A stretch of DNA of 64,000 nt, from positions 48,202,078 to 48,266,077 of the forward strand of contig OY294070.1 in assembly GCA_958510875.1 (NCBI GenBank), given 5' to 3'. Of the stretch, positions 42,329 through 54,246 are shown piece by piece. This DNA comes from Endomychus coccineus (Eukaryota; Arthropoda; Insecta; Coleoptera; Endomychidae). The position numbers and the translations under genes are program-made. The notes beneath the pieces are model-generated. The model was not told the origin of the DNA. It saw nothing but the letters and a program-made list of their open reading frames with translations, and made no database searches. Positions within the stretch are counted from its first letter, which is position 1, and every line of letters starts with the position of its first letter.

Positions 42329-45030
42329 TTATCTAACAATCATCGTGCAGGTAATCGCTCGCTGGCAAAAGGGGTAGAACTAGCGACATTTATAATCTTC
42401 TCCCATGTTTCCACTTGGAGTGAACATGAATTAGATCAGTCTTCAAATTTATATGTTATTATTCCCATAACTAGATTTTGGGACTAACTTTATAATCGTG
42501 TTGTTGTGTTGTTATTTACCAAATTTTGCTAACTTTTATCCAATATATATTCATCATTTAATTTGATTATTGAGTTCAACTGGTAATTCCTGTCAGCGAA
42601 TGCGTCCTTCTGAAGGACGAGGCGGTCTCTGGGAAGGGTGGAAGGCAACGTAGTCAGAATCAGCTCCTTCTGGTGGCAGCGTAAAACAACCTTAAGGGTA
42701 TGCTGATCAACTAAGATCTTGGAAATCAGAGCAAGTTCCAACAAAAACTTCAATGTAACACGTCGATAAGGTATTATCGCTACATGAAATAATAAATACT
42801 GAGCTAACTGTTACACAACTGTATAGCAGAAAATTTAGCTACACCATCTTTAGTAGGAGAACTCAAAATAGAACTACAAGAATTTATAGTAAGTTTGTGA
42901 TGCTAGACCGGGCATCAATTTAAAATATGTCTGACGGCACGTAATATAGGCCTAGTGTAAGTGTAGGTATTTGAGACGAAGAAGTATAAAGGGAGCTCTT
43001 ACTTAGCTTCAGTGCTTAAGATTGTTAATAATTTCATGAAGTTAAAGAATAACAACTGGCGTTGCCAACTGATCATTTCATAATAAAGGAAAAAATAAAT
43101 AAATTATATAGTATTTATAATATAATATAATATATACTGAAAAATTTATTTCATATTATTACATTGTTGTAATTATCTGTAACTTTTTTGTCTCTGGCTT
43201 GTTTTATGTTACTCGATTTTGCACTTCTTATTGTTTTGCTCTTGCATTTAGCATTCGATTATCTATCGAAATAATATTGATGCTAGAGTTTATTATTAAT
43301 CTATATAAATTATTACAATGTGCTGTAGCTATGTAATATAATAACAATATCCGTTTTTCGCTTTAGTGTGCTTACTACTAAGCTCAAGGCTTATCTCTTT
43401 TTGACGCATTGCAAAAATGGAGAACTCTGGAGAACTCACTTTGCGGTTGGGCTTTGGTATACCATGTTATAGACAAGTTTGTAATGTGAAACCTCAAGAA
43501 AGACAGTGTACTATCACTATGGTCTGTAACCAATGGTTGCACAAAATTTGCTTTGGGAGTCGATAATTTAACTACACTTAGGGTTTTAGGTTTAAAGGGT
43601 TTGGATAAGATCCATATTAGCGATATATTTATAACCCGAAAAAGACACACACACTCTTTATTCTGTATTCTAGAAATAATCTCTCATGCCACCTGACGGA
43701 GAATGTAGAGTCACAAGAATTTGATGTAATGTGGTTCAAGCTTGACACTCACAAACAGACAAAATGTTTCAGTTTTCTTTATTTGACATTTTGAAATATT
43801 TTTGCATCAGATGCTGATCTTTTTCACCAGCCACACCTCAACCACTAGGACTTTTTAGAATAGGTACCTACTACCTACATCATCACTACAAATTTCATTC
43901 ATTTTTGTTAATAAAGTGTTCCACATGATTTGGTTGAAATTTCAAGATATCAAACGAAATACAAGCTACAAAATAAGGTCTCTTGTTTTGTAAATCATGT
44001 TGAAGTATATGAGAGCATTTTGGAAAATTCATTCTGTATTATTTAAGAGGTTCTTGTGAGCGTAAAGTATATTGAAAAATATTCTGAATAGAATACAGAT
44101 CTATCTTGAATAACAATATATTCACAAATTTTTTCACTACACAGTAGATTTCTTAGAACGACATAAATATAAATACCTATAAATACCATAACATTGAAAT
44201 TGAAGGGAAGGAGGAACTATCCGTATATTCACATCAAAGCGAAGACGTTTGTGTTTCTGTATATTTGTCGTAATCAGTATTCACCGATTAGATGTTACAG
44301 ATATTGAACCAATTTGACTAGCTTTGATCTTTCCATTATAATTTGAACTAACTCATTCCCAAAATGGCCTATATCCGAACTGCAAAGCATCCATGTCAGT
44401 GAAAAACGAATTGGGGATGTCTGAGATGTAAATGGGAGTCCACGAGAGATTCCCTTAAATGTAATAATACACCTAACCCAGCTAGAACCTATGTAGGTAC
44501 TTACGAGATACTTTCTTATAACAGACATATACATTTTCTTATTGTATGTATATTTCATAAAACTGTGTAAGTAGACTTTTCGCTTTGTTGCCGTAATACG
44601 TGTAACTTGTAGAAATTGGCTGATTTGGTACCTTAGCGTATGCGCAATAGCAATTCTTGTTGAGACTTGTACTGTGCGATCCAAAAAAAGAAAAAAGAAA
44701 GCCGCGCTAACTCAAAATTCGTCGGAAAGTGAGGCAAGTACGAGGAACAGAGACACCGCGATAGTGTAGTATACCTTTCTTTGTTCGACACAAAAGGTGT
44801 AGGGTGTGTACCTGGAGTTCACTTAACTGTTGTGTTTTGCTGTAAATGTGCGTTTACTTTCGTTCTTTTATATTAAATGTTGTGTAGCATCATTACAAGA
44901 AAAATAAAGGTGGTTTTAATAGTCGAAACTACCTTAGGTTCTAAAGTGAGCCTAAGAGACAAAAAACACTTTGTAATTTACAAAATGGTTCCCAATTGTG
45001 TCGCCTATATTTGTTATTAAGAGTGGTTAG
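42327..45030. other. no gene recognised
   Basis: About 2.7 kb without a supported gene or repeat. Short open frames at 42,529-42,753, 43,384-43,650 and 44,295-44,684 have no recognisable domain. Confidence 0.45.
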
Positions 45031-47280
45031 GTACTTGCTTAAAGGAACACTTGATGAAGTAAAGATCCGCGCACCATTGGGAAACTCTGATCATTCACTC
45101 ATCCCTACGATCTGTCCCTATATCACTCCACGAACCAATCCAACATATCCACTCACAGTTTGGCATTACAACTCGGCCGACTGGAACGGTCTTCGCACGT
45201 TTTTCTCCGAGTTTCCTTGGAGAAACGTATGTTTTGAATCTGATGACCCAACGCAATGTGCTACATAGATCTCGGATATTATCAGGCTAGGAATGTAAAC
45301 ATACATACCCCATACCAGCAAATCACTATCATCTGGTGAACGATGGTTCAATAAAATCTGTTCTAAGGCCGTCGCTTCAAAACAAACAGCATACCGTCGT
45401 TGGCACTGTAACGCATGTTTGGAGACCAGAATAGAATATGTTGAAACCAGAAAGATGTGCAATGAAACAATAAGCCCTTCGAAAGAGGCATATAATGCGA
45501 AAATAAGATCAAAACTCATCGAACGCCCGAATTGCTCCCGTTCATTTTCGAATTTAACCAAAGCAATTGGTAGAAATTTCACTTCCTGTTCAATCCCTCC
45601 CCTAATCAAAGATGATAGTACACTGGCTACTACACCACAAGAAACAGCCAACTTTTTTCCTGAAATGTTTGCAGCAAGTTCCTCTTTGGATCCACGAGGG
45701 AAGGACCTTCCTAATATTGCTACCATCGCCATATGCCTGAAATGATCTTCCGTCAGCGCACAATTGTGCGCATTCTGCTTGATCTCAATACCAAAATGTC
45801 TATGGGGCCAGACGGAATTCCACATGTCGTTCTCAAGGAACGTGTCTGAATTAACAGTTTTCTGCAGGTTGCTTACCCTTTCATAGTAACTTGGTGAATT
45901 TCTCTCCAGCTGGAAAATAGCTAGAGTCCAAACGATTCCAAAAAAAGAAAAAAGACCCTAACTAATAATTACACGTTGCACTATTATCTGTGATCCCTAA
46001 AGTGATGGCGAAAGCAATCAGCATCGAATTCATCCAATACCTAGACAGCTCCAAAATCGTGAATGACCGGCAATATGGCTTTTGTAAGCAGAGATCAACA
46101 GGATACCTGCTTTCCTACGTAACACATGTATGGCAGAAAAGTATGGCATGGCAGAAATCTATCTCTAGCTGTATCATTAGATATCTCCAAAGAATTTGAC
46201 CGAGTCTGGCACCAAAGCCTCCTTGGAAAACTTCCGTCATATGGTTTCCGCTTCAATTTTGTCGCTTACTATCGAGTTTTATCTCAGATAGATCACTCCA
46301 TATGGGGGTTGACGAAGTATCTTCCGATACAATGACTATCAACGCTGGTGTTCCAGGGGGATCTGTCTTGCCCCCAACTTTGTTTCTGCTCCATATAAAC
46401 GATCCGCTGGAAGTGACCACCTGTTCCGTCCACAGCTTTACAGATGATGGTACACTACATACCGCTTTCTAATCTAGAGCCCCTTTTCCATCCAATGAAG
46501 CCAGAGGACAGACAGGTTGACGCAATTAATGAAGATTTGGCAAAGATTTTGAAATGGGGATCTGATAACCTAGCAGAGTTTAATGCAACCAAAACTTAAG
46601 CTTGCGTCTTCTCCTTGAAGGCGGATCCCATAATCCCTAATATGATGATGTCAGGTACAACTATTCATATGAAGTCTTCCATATCCATGCTAGGGATTAC
46701 CACCAACAACACCCTTTCATGGAATGATCATGTAAGGTTCATTGCGCTCCACAAATACTTGGTTTTCTTCCTATTCAGTACCAAGAGCTACGTTACATCC
46801 CAGCAGCTCCTCATCTACAAAGCACAGAGTCGACCTGTCCTATAGTTCTGTTCACATGTTTCGAGTTCGGTACCCAAACATACGCTGAAGCTCTTGGATT
46901 CTATCCAAAAGAGATCTATCCGTCTGATTGATGATGTCACATTTACGAGTTCATTGACCTCCCTAGAACATCGTAGAAAGGTGGGAGATCTTCCCCTTTT
47001 CTATTGATAGACTAGCTCAAACTAGTCAAACCCTCATTGTCAAGTTCGAGACTTGCCGAACTTCTTCCTACCAGACTAAATGTTTTTATCGTACAGTGAT
47101 GTTGTGGAACTCTTTATCTAGTGAGGTCTTCCCCTATGCCTATAACCTCCAAACCTTGAAGAAAAATTCTAATGCCTATCTCCTGGACCAACATTCCACC
47201 GGTGGCCCACACTATGTTCTTCGAACATTATGGGTTTCCCTCTCGTGTAGTCAAAGTAAATTGGATAATAAATTATAAAT
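45031..47280 (+). mobile_element. decayed LINE (Jockey-superfamily type)
   Basis: The plus strand encodes, across many breaks, the end of the endonuclease and pre-RT region (WHYNSADWNGLRTFFSEFPW near 45,165; a long segment 45,419-45,745), and RT blocks (PKVMAKAISIEFIQYL near 45,995; DRQYGFCKQRSTG; an FDRVWHQSLLGKLPSYGF block near 46,200; a GVPGGSVLPPTLF-like block near 46,345). A degraded FTDDGTLHT follows near 46,440, then a C-terminal part ending near 47,278. The YADD-type active site reads FTDD. At least six frame breaks. Inactive. Confidence 0.75.
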
Positions 47281-47894
47281 TTTAGATTCCCCTTTAAAAT
47301 ATCAGAAGTTTTGAAATTGTGGGTAACTGCAATACGAAGAGAAAATCGGTATCCGTAAAAAAAAGAATTTGTGGAAAGCATTTTCTTGCAACTGAACTGT
47401 CAAAATAATCCAGGGTCTACAGCAAGACTTCTTAATCCCGAGGCAGTCCCAAGTGTGTTTCCTTTTCGAGAGCAATTAATGAAAATGGCTCCTTTACTTT
47501 GAAGAAAGATAATAAGGAAAGTAAGTTAACCGTACACTTGTTTCACTATAGCCATTTTAAAAGCCTACCACGAAGTATAATATAATTTATACATCAAATC
47601 AATGTTTTATTCTGCATTTATAAGGATAGCATTAGGGTAACCAAACAATAAAATGAAACCTTTTTAAATTGTTTTACATAGAAAAAATCTATTATTCTAC
47701 CTGTTAATAGTTTTAAAACAATTTTATATAAATCAAAGTTTCAGCATTACTATACGAATGCTGGTTGCATACGACAGATTTTTGCCTCGGTCGCTCATCC
47801 TTCCGCTTCCTTTCCAGATACGTAGTATAGAATTCACTGCATGCTGTCCACAATAGCTCCAGGCCCGTTCCTGGCCCCGCACGCAGGCGCCAAT

Positions 47895-48060
47895 TCATCA
47901 GGTAAAGGTAAAATACAATGATCAGTTTCCAAAACAGGATTTAATGTGCGTTTAAAATCGACACAAATTCCTATTTCATTAAATTTTTTCTTAGGTACAA
48001 CTACAATTGGACTCGCTCAATTACTGTGACTTACTTTTGTTAATGTTCCCTATTTTATAA
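47895..48060 (-). pseudogene. Ty3/gypsy RT fragment
   Basis: The minus strand reads ASPIVVVPKKKFNEIG then ICVDFKRTLNPVLETDHC then ILPLPDE, the N-terminal fingers of a Ty3/gypsy RT. One stop lies just upstream. It is about 55 codons and is truncated on both sides. It does not belong to the element 1 family, whose RT reads differently here. Confidence 0.7.
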
Positions 48061-48109
48061 TTTTCAATAATTCCAAAATGGTCGAAATGGGCCAAATTTT
48101 CTTACTCGG

Positions 48110-48605
48110 GGTTTTTGGGGTCGCTGATCATGATTCGAACTACGACGCACCTGGGGCTCAGGGCATCCTAGTATTATCGTCGTCTCCAGGGAATTCGGGA
48201 AAGTATCTTATGCAATGGAGTGAAACTTGTTAGAGAGGTTCCCGAGGCTGCCGGTCATGCCCATGACTCTCATCAGTCACCTCATGGTCAGGATACCCTG
48301 ATTGTCTAGGTAATCTCCAGGTAGTTTTTTAAATACGCTCTGAAATGCAACCAAATTCGTATCTCGGAGTTTTTGGGGTCGCTGAACAAGATTCCGCTGC
48401 CAGATTCCAACTACGACGCAACTGGAACTCAGGGCATCCTGGTATTATCGTCGTCTCCAGAGAATTCGAGAAAATATTTTCTGCAACGGAATGATATTTG
48501 TTAGAGAGGTTCTCCAGACTGTCGGTCATGCCCATGACTCTCATTAGTCACCTGGTGGTCAGGATACCCTGATTGTCTAACTCATTTCTAGGTAGTTTTT
48601 TAATG
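48110..48605. repeat. two tandem copies of a 240-260 bp repeat
   Basis: Copies at about 48,110-48,338 and 48,366-48,605 share tttttggggtcgctga, aactacgacgca, attatcgtcgtctccag, cggtcatgcccatgactctc and aggataccctgattgtcta. A third start lies at 48,722 (gagtcgctgatcacgattcc), just before the Penelope-like element. A partial inverted copy lies at 51,600-51,765, beyond that element. Confidence 0.8.
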
Positions 48606-48746
48606 ACTATCTGGACCGCCGGAGTAGACCTTTCTACTCCCCCAAAACGGGTTTCAACCCCCCAGAGGAGCATTCTTATAAAAACAATCCAAAATTAATG
48701 AATTAAGAGCCGAAAATGACCCCCAGTATGTTTTTTGAGTCGCTGA

Positions 48747-49198
48747 TCACGATTCCGCAGTCATTGTGAGTGAACCTTGCGATTCGACTTCCATGGTGAA
48801 ACGGATATTGGGATGTAATGAATTCAAATGATTGAGGAATTTATAAGTAGGAGATCCGACAGTGCTGACAATTGGTCTCAGGGGAACTGAGGGCTTATGA
48901 ATTTTAGGCAAACCATATAAGCGGGGACATTTTGAACAATGGGGGATGAGAAATTTCTTATCTGAATCAGGAAGGGAAGAATGACGAATAATTTGTGAAA
49001 TTGAACGTTCTAAAGAGGAGGTGGGATCTTTTGGTAGAAGCTTATAGGAATTAGTTTGCAGATGTTGCAGGATTTTGTTATCATAATCTGAACGATTCAT
49101 GACAACAGTGGAGTTTCCTTTATCAGCCCTCAAAATAGCCAAATCAGGATTTGATTTGAGTGAATTGAGAGCTTGAATTAAAGGTTTAGGGCAATTTG
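48747..49198 (-). pseudogene. inverted partial copy of the Penelope-like RT
   Basis: The minus strand encodes LAILRADKGNSTVVMNRSDY through SKCPRLYGLPKIHKPS to STVGSPTYK, then joins in frame to FLNHLNSLHPNIRFTMEVES, which lies more than 100 codons further on in the plus-strand copy. It therefore has an internal deletion removing the RT active site. It meets the plus copy head to head at about 49,198. Confidence 0.85.
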
Positions 49199-50064
49199 AT
49201 CAATTTCATCAATATAACCCTCCTTGGCCTCCACCTTGAACTTTCAAATACCCTTTCAGCATCCGATTGGTTGGTTCTCGACCGAATTACCTATGATCAA
49301 GCCGATCAAATTCGTACCCTGAATTCCAAACGTCATATTCAAAAATTCAATAAACTTCTTGCCTCCCAACGCCCTCAGCACCAACCTTCAAGACCAACCC
49401 CTCTTGTAAATACTGTGGTTAATTTATCTCCACATACCCTTACTGAAGCTGAACAATCGGTTCTATCTAAAGGTCCTAATTTTGTCTTCTCCCCCAAAAA
49501 TATTCCTACGACATCCATTATTTCTGCTGTAGAAGCATCCCTACATAAAGTTCCTCATCTCGCAGCAGATGAAATTCGTTTCGAAACTGCTAAAATTCTT
49601 CGTCATTCCAAGATTCCTAAATCAAATTGCCCTAAACCTTTAATTCAAGCTCTCAATTCACTCAAATCAAATCCTGATTTGGCTATTTTGAGGGCTGATA
49701 AAGGAAACTCCACTGTTGTCATGAATCGTTCAGATATGATATGATAACAAAATCCTGCAACATCTGCAAACTAATTCCTATAAGCTTCTACCAAAAGATC
49801 CCACCTCCTCTATAGAACGTTCAATTTCACAAATTATTCGTCATTCTTCCCTTCCTGATTCAGATAAGAAATTTCTTATCCCCCATTGTTCAAAATGTCC
49901 CCGCTTATATTGTTTGCCTAAAATTCATAAGCCCTCAGTTCCCCTGAGACCAATTGTCAGCACTATCGGATCTCCTACTTATAAACTCTCTCGATACCTG
50001 TCATCTATTCTCAAACCCCTTGTAGGTGATTCCAATAGTTTTATCCTAAATTCCTTTCATTTCG
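49196..50064 (+). pseudogene. N-terminal part of the Penelope-like RT, frameshifted
   Basis: The frame 49,196-49,744 encodes a DUF-like N-terminal region and the RT start ILRADKGNSTVVMNRSD. It breaks at about 49,738, where four extra bases (a repeat of atga) are present compared with the inverted copy. The following stretch continues in another frame with KCPRLYCLPKIHKPS and is broken again near 50,060 in a run of A before the main RT frame. Confidence 0.8.
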
Positions 50065-51357
50065 TTGAAAAAACTTCAAACGTTGAAAGTTGACCCATGC
50101 GATTTGCTCGTCAGCTTCGACGTCGAATCACTGTTTACCAATGTTCCCATTCCAGACACCCTTTCCATAATTTCTCAATTGTTACCTGCCAAAAACATTT
50201 CAACGGACTTGCTACCGTTAATTGATTTTTGTCTATCCTCCACATATTTTCTATACGATGGTAAGTTCTACGAGCAGTCCTCGGGAGCTGCCATGGGTTC
50301 CCCACTTTCCCCGATCATAGCTAATATCTACATGGAAGCTTTTGAACAAGATGCCATTGACTCATCTGTTCTCAAGCGGAAATGTTGGTTTAGATATGTC
50401 GACGATACTTTCGTTATTTGGCAACATGGTCGCGAAAAGCTTGTTCCCTTCCTCAATCATTTAAATTCATTACATCCCAATATCCGTTTCACCATGGAAG
50501 TCGAATCGCAAGGTTCACTCCCGTTCCTGGATGTATTGGTTAGTCGACAGACTGACGGTACTTTAGGACATTCTGTGTATCGGAAACCCACCCATACCGA
50601 TAGATACCTCAATGGTCTTTCCCACCACCACCCTGCCCAAAAGCAATCTGTCATAAACTCCCCGGTCCACACAGCTGTCAACCTATCTCAGCCTCAATCT
50701 TTAAAATCAGAATTAAAACATCTATCATCTACCTTATTATCAAATAATTTCTCCCATTACAACATTCAAAAAGCCATAAAGAAATACACTTCACCTAAAA
50801 TTCCAAATCGACCTAAGCCAGAAACCCTCCCACCTGCTTTATCCACGGCCTATCTTCCATATATTGAAAATATAACAGATCGAATTTCCAAAATCCTCAA
50901 AAAACATAATATTTCTACCCGTTTTTCCACACTTCCAAAATTATCTCAGTTTTACAAACCTATTAAAGATCCCCTTCCCCCTCTCCACTTAGAAGGTGTT
51001 TATAATATTCCCTGTTCTTGCGGTAAAGTCTACATTGGTGAAACAGGTCGTACAGTAGCTACTCGTGTGAAAGAAAATGAGCGCTGTACAAGACTTCGTG
51101 ACACCAGTAGATCTGCACTTGCGGAACACAAGTTTAACACAAATCATCAAATCCTTTTTGAAGATACTAAAATCCTAGTCCGAGCCCCAAACTTCTATCA
51201 GCGAAAAATCCTTGAAGCTATAGAAATCCTAAAACATCCGAATAATCTGAACCGTGGCTCAGGATATTACCTTCCCAACATTTGGAAACCCATCCTCGAA
51301 AATTCCACTTCGCACATGATCGCACAACGGCAGGGTCAGGTGCCGGAACGAAGTTAA
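50065..51357 (+). CDS. Penelope-like RT core and GIY-YIG endonuclease
   Basis: A continuous 430-codon frame. Early on come VSFDVESLFTNVPIPDTL (RT motif A), SSGAAMGSPLSPIIANIYME, and the catalytic FRYVDDTFVIW with YVDD intact. A telomerase-like RT thumb region follows. The C-terminal 120 residues are a GIY-YIG nuclease: GVYNIPCSCGKVYIGETGR, then an Arg in TRVKENE, and the paired Cys of the CxC motif. The enzyme would nick DNA and prime reverse transcription. The N-terminal part of the protein is out of frame upstream, so this is the intact C-terminal two thirds of a broken gene, and the ATG at 50,065 is not the native start. Confidence 0.85.
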   Translation: MKKLQTLKVDPCDLLVSFDVESLFTNVPIPDTLSIISQLLPAKNISTDLLPLIDFCLSSTYFLYDGKFYEQSSGAAMGSPLSPIIANIYMEAFEQDAIDSSVLKRKCWFRYVDDTFVIWQHGREKLVPFLNHLNSLHPNIRFTMEVESQGSLPFLDVLVSRQTDGTLGHSVYRKPTHTDRYLNGLSHHHPAQKQSVINSPVHTAVNLSQPQSLKSELKHLSSTLLSNNFSHYNIQKAIKKYTSPKIPNRPKPETLPPALSTAYLPYIENITDRISKILKKHNISTRFSTLPKLSQFYKPIKDPLPPLHLEGVYNIPCSCGKVYIGETGRTVATRVKENERCTRLRDTSRSALAEHKFNTNHQILFEDTKILVRAPNFYQRKILEAIEILKHPNNLNRGSGYYLPNIWKPILENSTSHMIAQRQGQVPERS

Positions 51358-51460
51358 CCACCGGAACAAAGGCAGTGAACTATGTAGCGTGAAGGATTTT
51401 TCCTACAATAAATACGGCTACAGAAACCAGTAGAACCAGTTTCAGTTCAAGCCTCAAGCT

Positions 51461-51503
51461 TGCCCTGAAGATGCCACCTGTAATGGTTGGCGAAACGTCG
51501 GCA
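51461..51503 (+). ncRNA. Penelope-type hammerhead ribozyme motif
   Basis: Stem I TGCC, core CTGAAGA, T, stem II GCCA...TGGC (loop with a further CC/GG pairing), core GAA, minimal stem III ACGT, cleavage base C, stem I partner GGCA. All invariant positions fit a type I hammerhead with a 2-bp stem III, the form reported for Penelope-like elements. It lies 100 bp after the nuclease frame, as expected for a pLTR. Confidence 0.75.
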
Positions 51504-51599
51504 TCAAGTCGAGCTATTGTGAAGCGGAATCCATCCGGAAGACAAGATTTTTCAAGATTAGCTGTCCGCGGAAGTCTACTATCCAAGATATTACATATA

Positions 51600-51765
51600 T
51601 ATTTTTAATTCCCTGGAGACAACGATAGAACCAGAATACTCTGAGCCCCAGGTGCGTCGTAGTTCGAATCTGGCACCGGAATTGTAATCAGCGACCTCAA
51701 AAACCCCCGAGTAAGAAAATTTGGCACAATTTGGCTTTTTTTGGCCACTTTTTCATAATTTTTAA
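51600..51765 (-). repeat. inverted copy of the 48.1-kb repeat
   Basis: The reverse complement of about 48,070-48,205: it shares gaactacgacgcacctgggg and the flanking ccaaattttcttactcgg. The Penelope-like element therefore lies between inverted copies of the same sequence. Confidence 0.8.
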
Positions 51766-52039
51766 TATTATCTTCTGAAAATGCATTCAAAAAGATGCAT
51801 TTTTCTCTGCAGAAATTTAGAAATGCATATTATGAAAAAATAAACAGGTATCATTTTTTTTAAATGACTTCTAGAGTCGATAAAAAAAATCATCAAAATT
51901 GGTTGTGCCGCTTTTTTATTTTTTAATTTGACCTTTTTTTTGCTTTATTCCTTCGTAACCGCTATGAAAAGTTAGGTTTGAATTAGGTTTTAGTTTTAAA
52001 TCTATTTAAAATCTTTTATTACAGAACCAGATTTCCCTA

Positions 52040-52400
52040 TAAATACTCCTGCATAATTTTTCTCTAGCCCTTTTCTAATCGACCAATATGTGATTCTACT
52101 TCTGACCTTACATTACTTTCTTCTAAAAACGTTGCCTAACAGTCTCTCCATTTAGAATTTATTTCCGTTAGCCAATTTCGACCCAGTAATGGTATACATT
52201 TATTTTTATCACCTACCAGGGCAAATTATAATTCTTATTATCTACATTGACCTTATCATTTAACTGACCTATTATTTCTACATTCTGACCTGTAACTACC
52301 TTTAATTTATACTGATTGAAGTTTATGCCCTCGTAATAATGTGTTATAATCAGTTGCATGAATGACTGAGGTACATGCACCCGAGTACACTTCCATTATT
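52040..52400 (-). pseudogene. Ty3/gypsy protease region fragment
   Basis: The minus strand in broken frames gives a block like YGINFNQYKLKVVTGQNVEI then IGQLNDKVNVDNKNYNL, then a degraded W.EIG block. It resembles the C-terminal part of a gypsy aspartic protease and its linker. With the RT fragment at 47.9 kb, also on the minus strand, it may be one element split by the Penelope block. Confidence 0.55.
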
Positions 52401-53884
52401 ACAGGTTTACCTTCGATAAGTTTTCATTATACGACATATTGTCTGGTTCTTTTGGTGAAATTAAGTTGATTAATGTGTTAAACAACTCAAGGCCTGACAA
52501 GGTAATAAGCATGGAGACTTTGATAGTTTCTTCAACGACATATATTTTAAGCATGTGTTTCAATTCATACCTAGTAATATTTATTAGGTATGATTTGAAA
52601 TCTTGAGACTTACTGTTGAAATGTTCTATATGAAAGTGCATCTAAACGGGCAATATTTTTACTGCAATATGTGGCTGCAACAGAGTGATCAGCCACATTG
52701 CCAGCAATAACAGCCAGACTATGCAATATAGGATATTTTTAGTATGGCGCGCCCGTACAGCTACACATGTTTGGTTTCGCCGCATTAGTGCAGTCAAATG
52801 GGTATAAAAATAGGCCAAACCCGTAAATCCTTGGGAAAAGTGTAGATTTTGATGAGGCAAAGTGTATTCTCTTCAGAATGTTATCAGAAACAAAGTCTAC
52901 CTCATAGATAGTTGTACAAATTGTTTATATTGTTTATAAATTAAAATTAACAATTTAATTACCACATCTTTGAGATTACATAAAAAATGACAAATTTGAC
53001 CATTTTTGGTCTGGTAAAGACTATTTTTGGTCTGGTAAAGACTATTTTTGGTCAATGAACATATGAAACTAGTTAAACGATTTTAACGATTTCATTGCTA
53101 TTATGGTCTTTGAATGCATACATTTTTAAATTGTTATAAACAAATTATTTATTAACAAATGAAGAAAATGAAATGTAAGATTTTCATTTATTTTTATATA
53201 ATACACACACTCAGAACTTGATAGTTTTGACAAAATTGACCAATTATATCAAGTCTTAATATAATGAAAAAATTGCATGCTCAAAAAATAGTTAAATTCA
53301 TATATTCATATATATGGGAATTAATTAGTTTTATTCAAACGTCTCACGAAAAATACTTCAAGGTTCCCGCGTTAATGCCGCGCAAAGAATATTTTTTTTC
53401 AAATTCTATCATCAATTAATTTCAAATGAGAACCGTATTAACCCTAAGATGAACATATAAATGATGAGAATAAGCAGGTAATAAAAAAAATAAAAAAATC
53501 CTGTACGGCAGCTGTTCACAAAGACGACGCGTCAAAGTAGCATAGCTAATTCCTGCTCCCCCCCCCCCATATTAACTCTTGCTTTCCTTCCTTTTTCATA
53601 AAAAAAGGAAAAGGAAAATAACAAATATACTTTGAATTCTAACTAAAAATAATCAACATATTTCGATTATTAAGAATAATTTGTTATTTACACGTAATTA
53701 ATAGTATATCTTACAATATAAAGTAGTATTTTCTTAACACTTTGATTAACATTTTGATTTTCTCGTGTGCCCCTACAGACGTGCCCCCCTCCCCCGCACC
53801 GCGGGGGTTGTGGTGGCGTTATTTACGCCACTGCGCATCATCTCACTATATCAGAAGTCGTGACGTTGTCGAAAATAATTTCAT
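52401..53884. other. non-coding DNA with a short tandem repeat
   Basis: At 53,002-53,054 a 22-bp unit (tttttggtctggtaaagact) is repeated 2.5 times. GC-rich patches at 53,560-53,570 (poly-C) and 53,780-53,835 end in cgccactg, which resembles a hAT terminus, but no partner end was found. No gene is supported. Confidence 0.5.
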
Positions 53885-53992
53885 GACGACGATAATCTAG
53901 ATGGTACGAATGAACAAGATGACGATGACAACATAGAAGAATATATTAATGATATTTATTTTGATTCTGATGCTAGTGACGATGATAACTAA
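53885..53992 (+). other. possible acidic C-terminal coding fragment
   Basis: An open stretch of 35 codons ending in TAA reads DDDNLDGTNEQDDDDNIEEY, then more Asp. Such acidic tails end many nuclear and transposon proteins, but without an upstream domain I cannot say what it belongs to. Confidence 0.3.
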
Positions 53993-54246
53993 TTTTTGTC
54001 TGAATATTATCTTATTCAATTTTATTAATATGACATTTAAAACAATTGTTTTTTTTTAATAAAAATCGAAACTCTTAAATTTATTTCAACAATTTGTTTG
54101 TCAAATTCTCTTAAATTTTATACGATATTCATTGTCTAAATCTCGCGCACTCAAACTCCTCGATAAAATATTTTGTAATTGTTCGTTTCAAAATTGAGAT
54201 TTTTCTGGTAATACACATATCTATTTGTTTTATTTTTTTTGATATT
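53993..54246. other. AT-rich spacer, nothing recognised
   Basis: Non-coding, with no internal repeat seen. Confidence 0.4.

Larger units (their letters stand above)
48747..51600 (+). mobile_element. Penelope-like element with inverted partial copy at its 5' side
   Basis: A plus-strand copy with RT and GIY-YIG nuclease (49,200-51,357), a downstream hammerhead motif, and a head-to-head inverted partial copy at 48,747-49,198. Penelope-like elements are known for inverted or tandem partial copies and hammerhead ribozymes in their pLTRs. This copy is broken by two frameshifts. Confidence 0.85.

Noticed and set aside
42094..42487. Leu/Ser and Arg/Glu repeat proteins
   Set aside because: Both come from reading the GA microsatellite.
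45166..45825. 219-codon minus-strand frame
   Set aside because: The plus strand carries recognisable LINE sequence over the same interval; the reverse frame has no domain.
53780..53841. hAT right terminus (cgccactg with G/C runs)
   Set aside because: No matching left end or 8-bp duplication was found.
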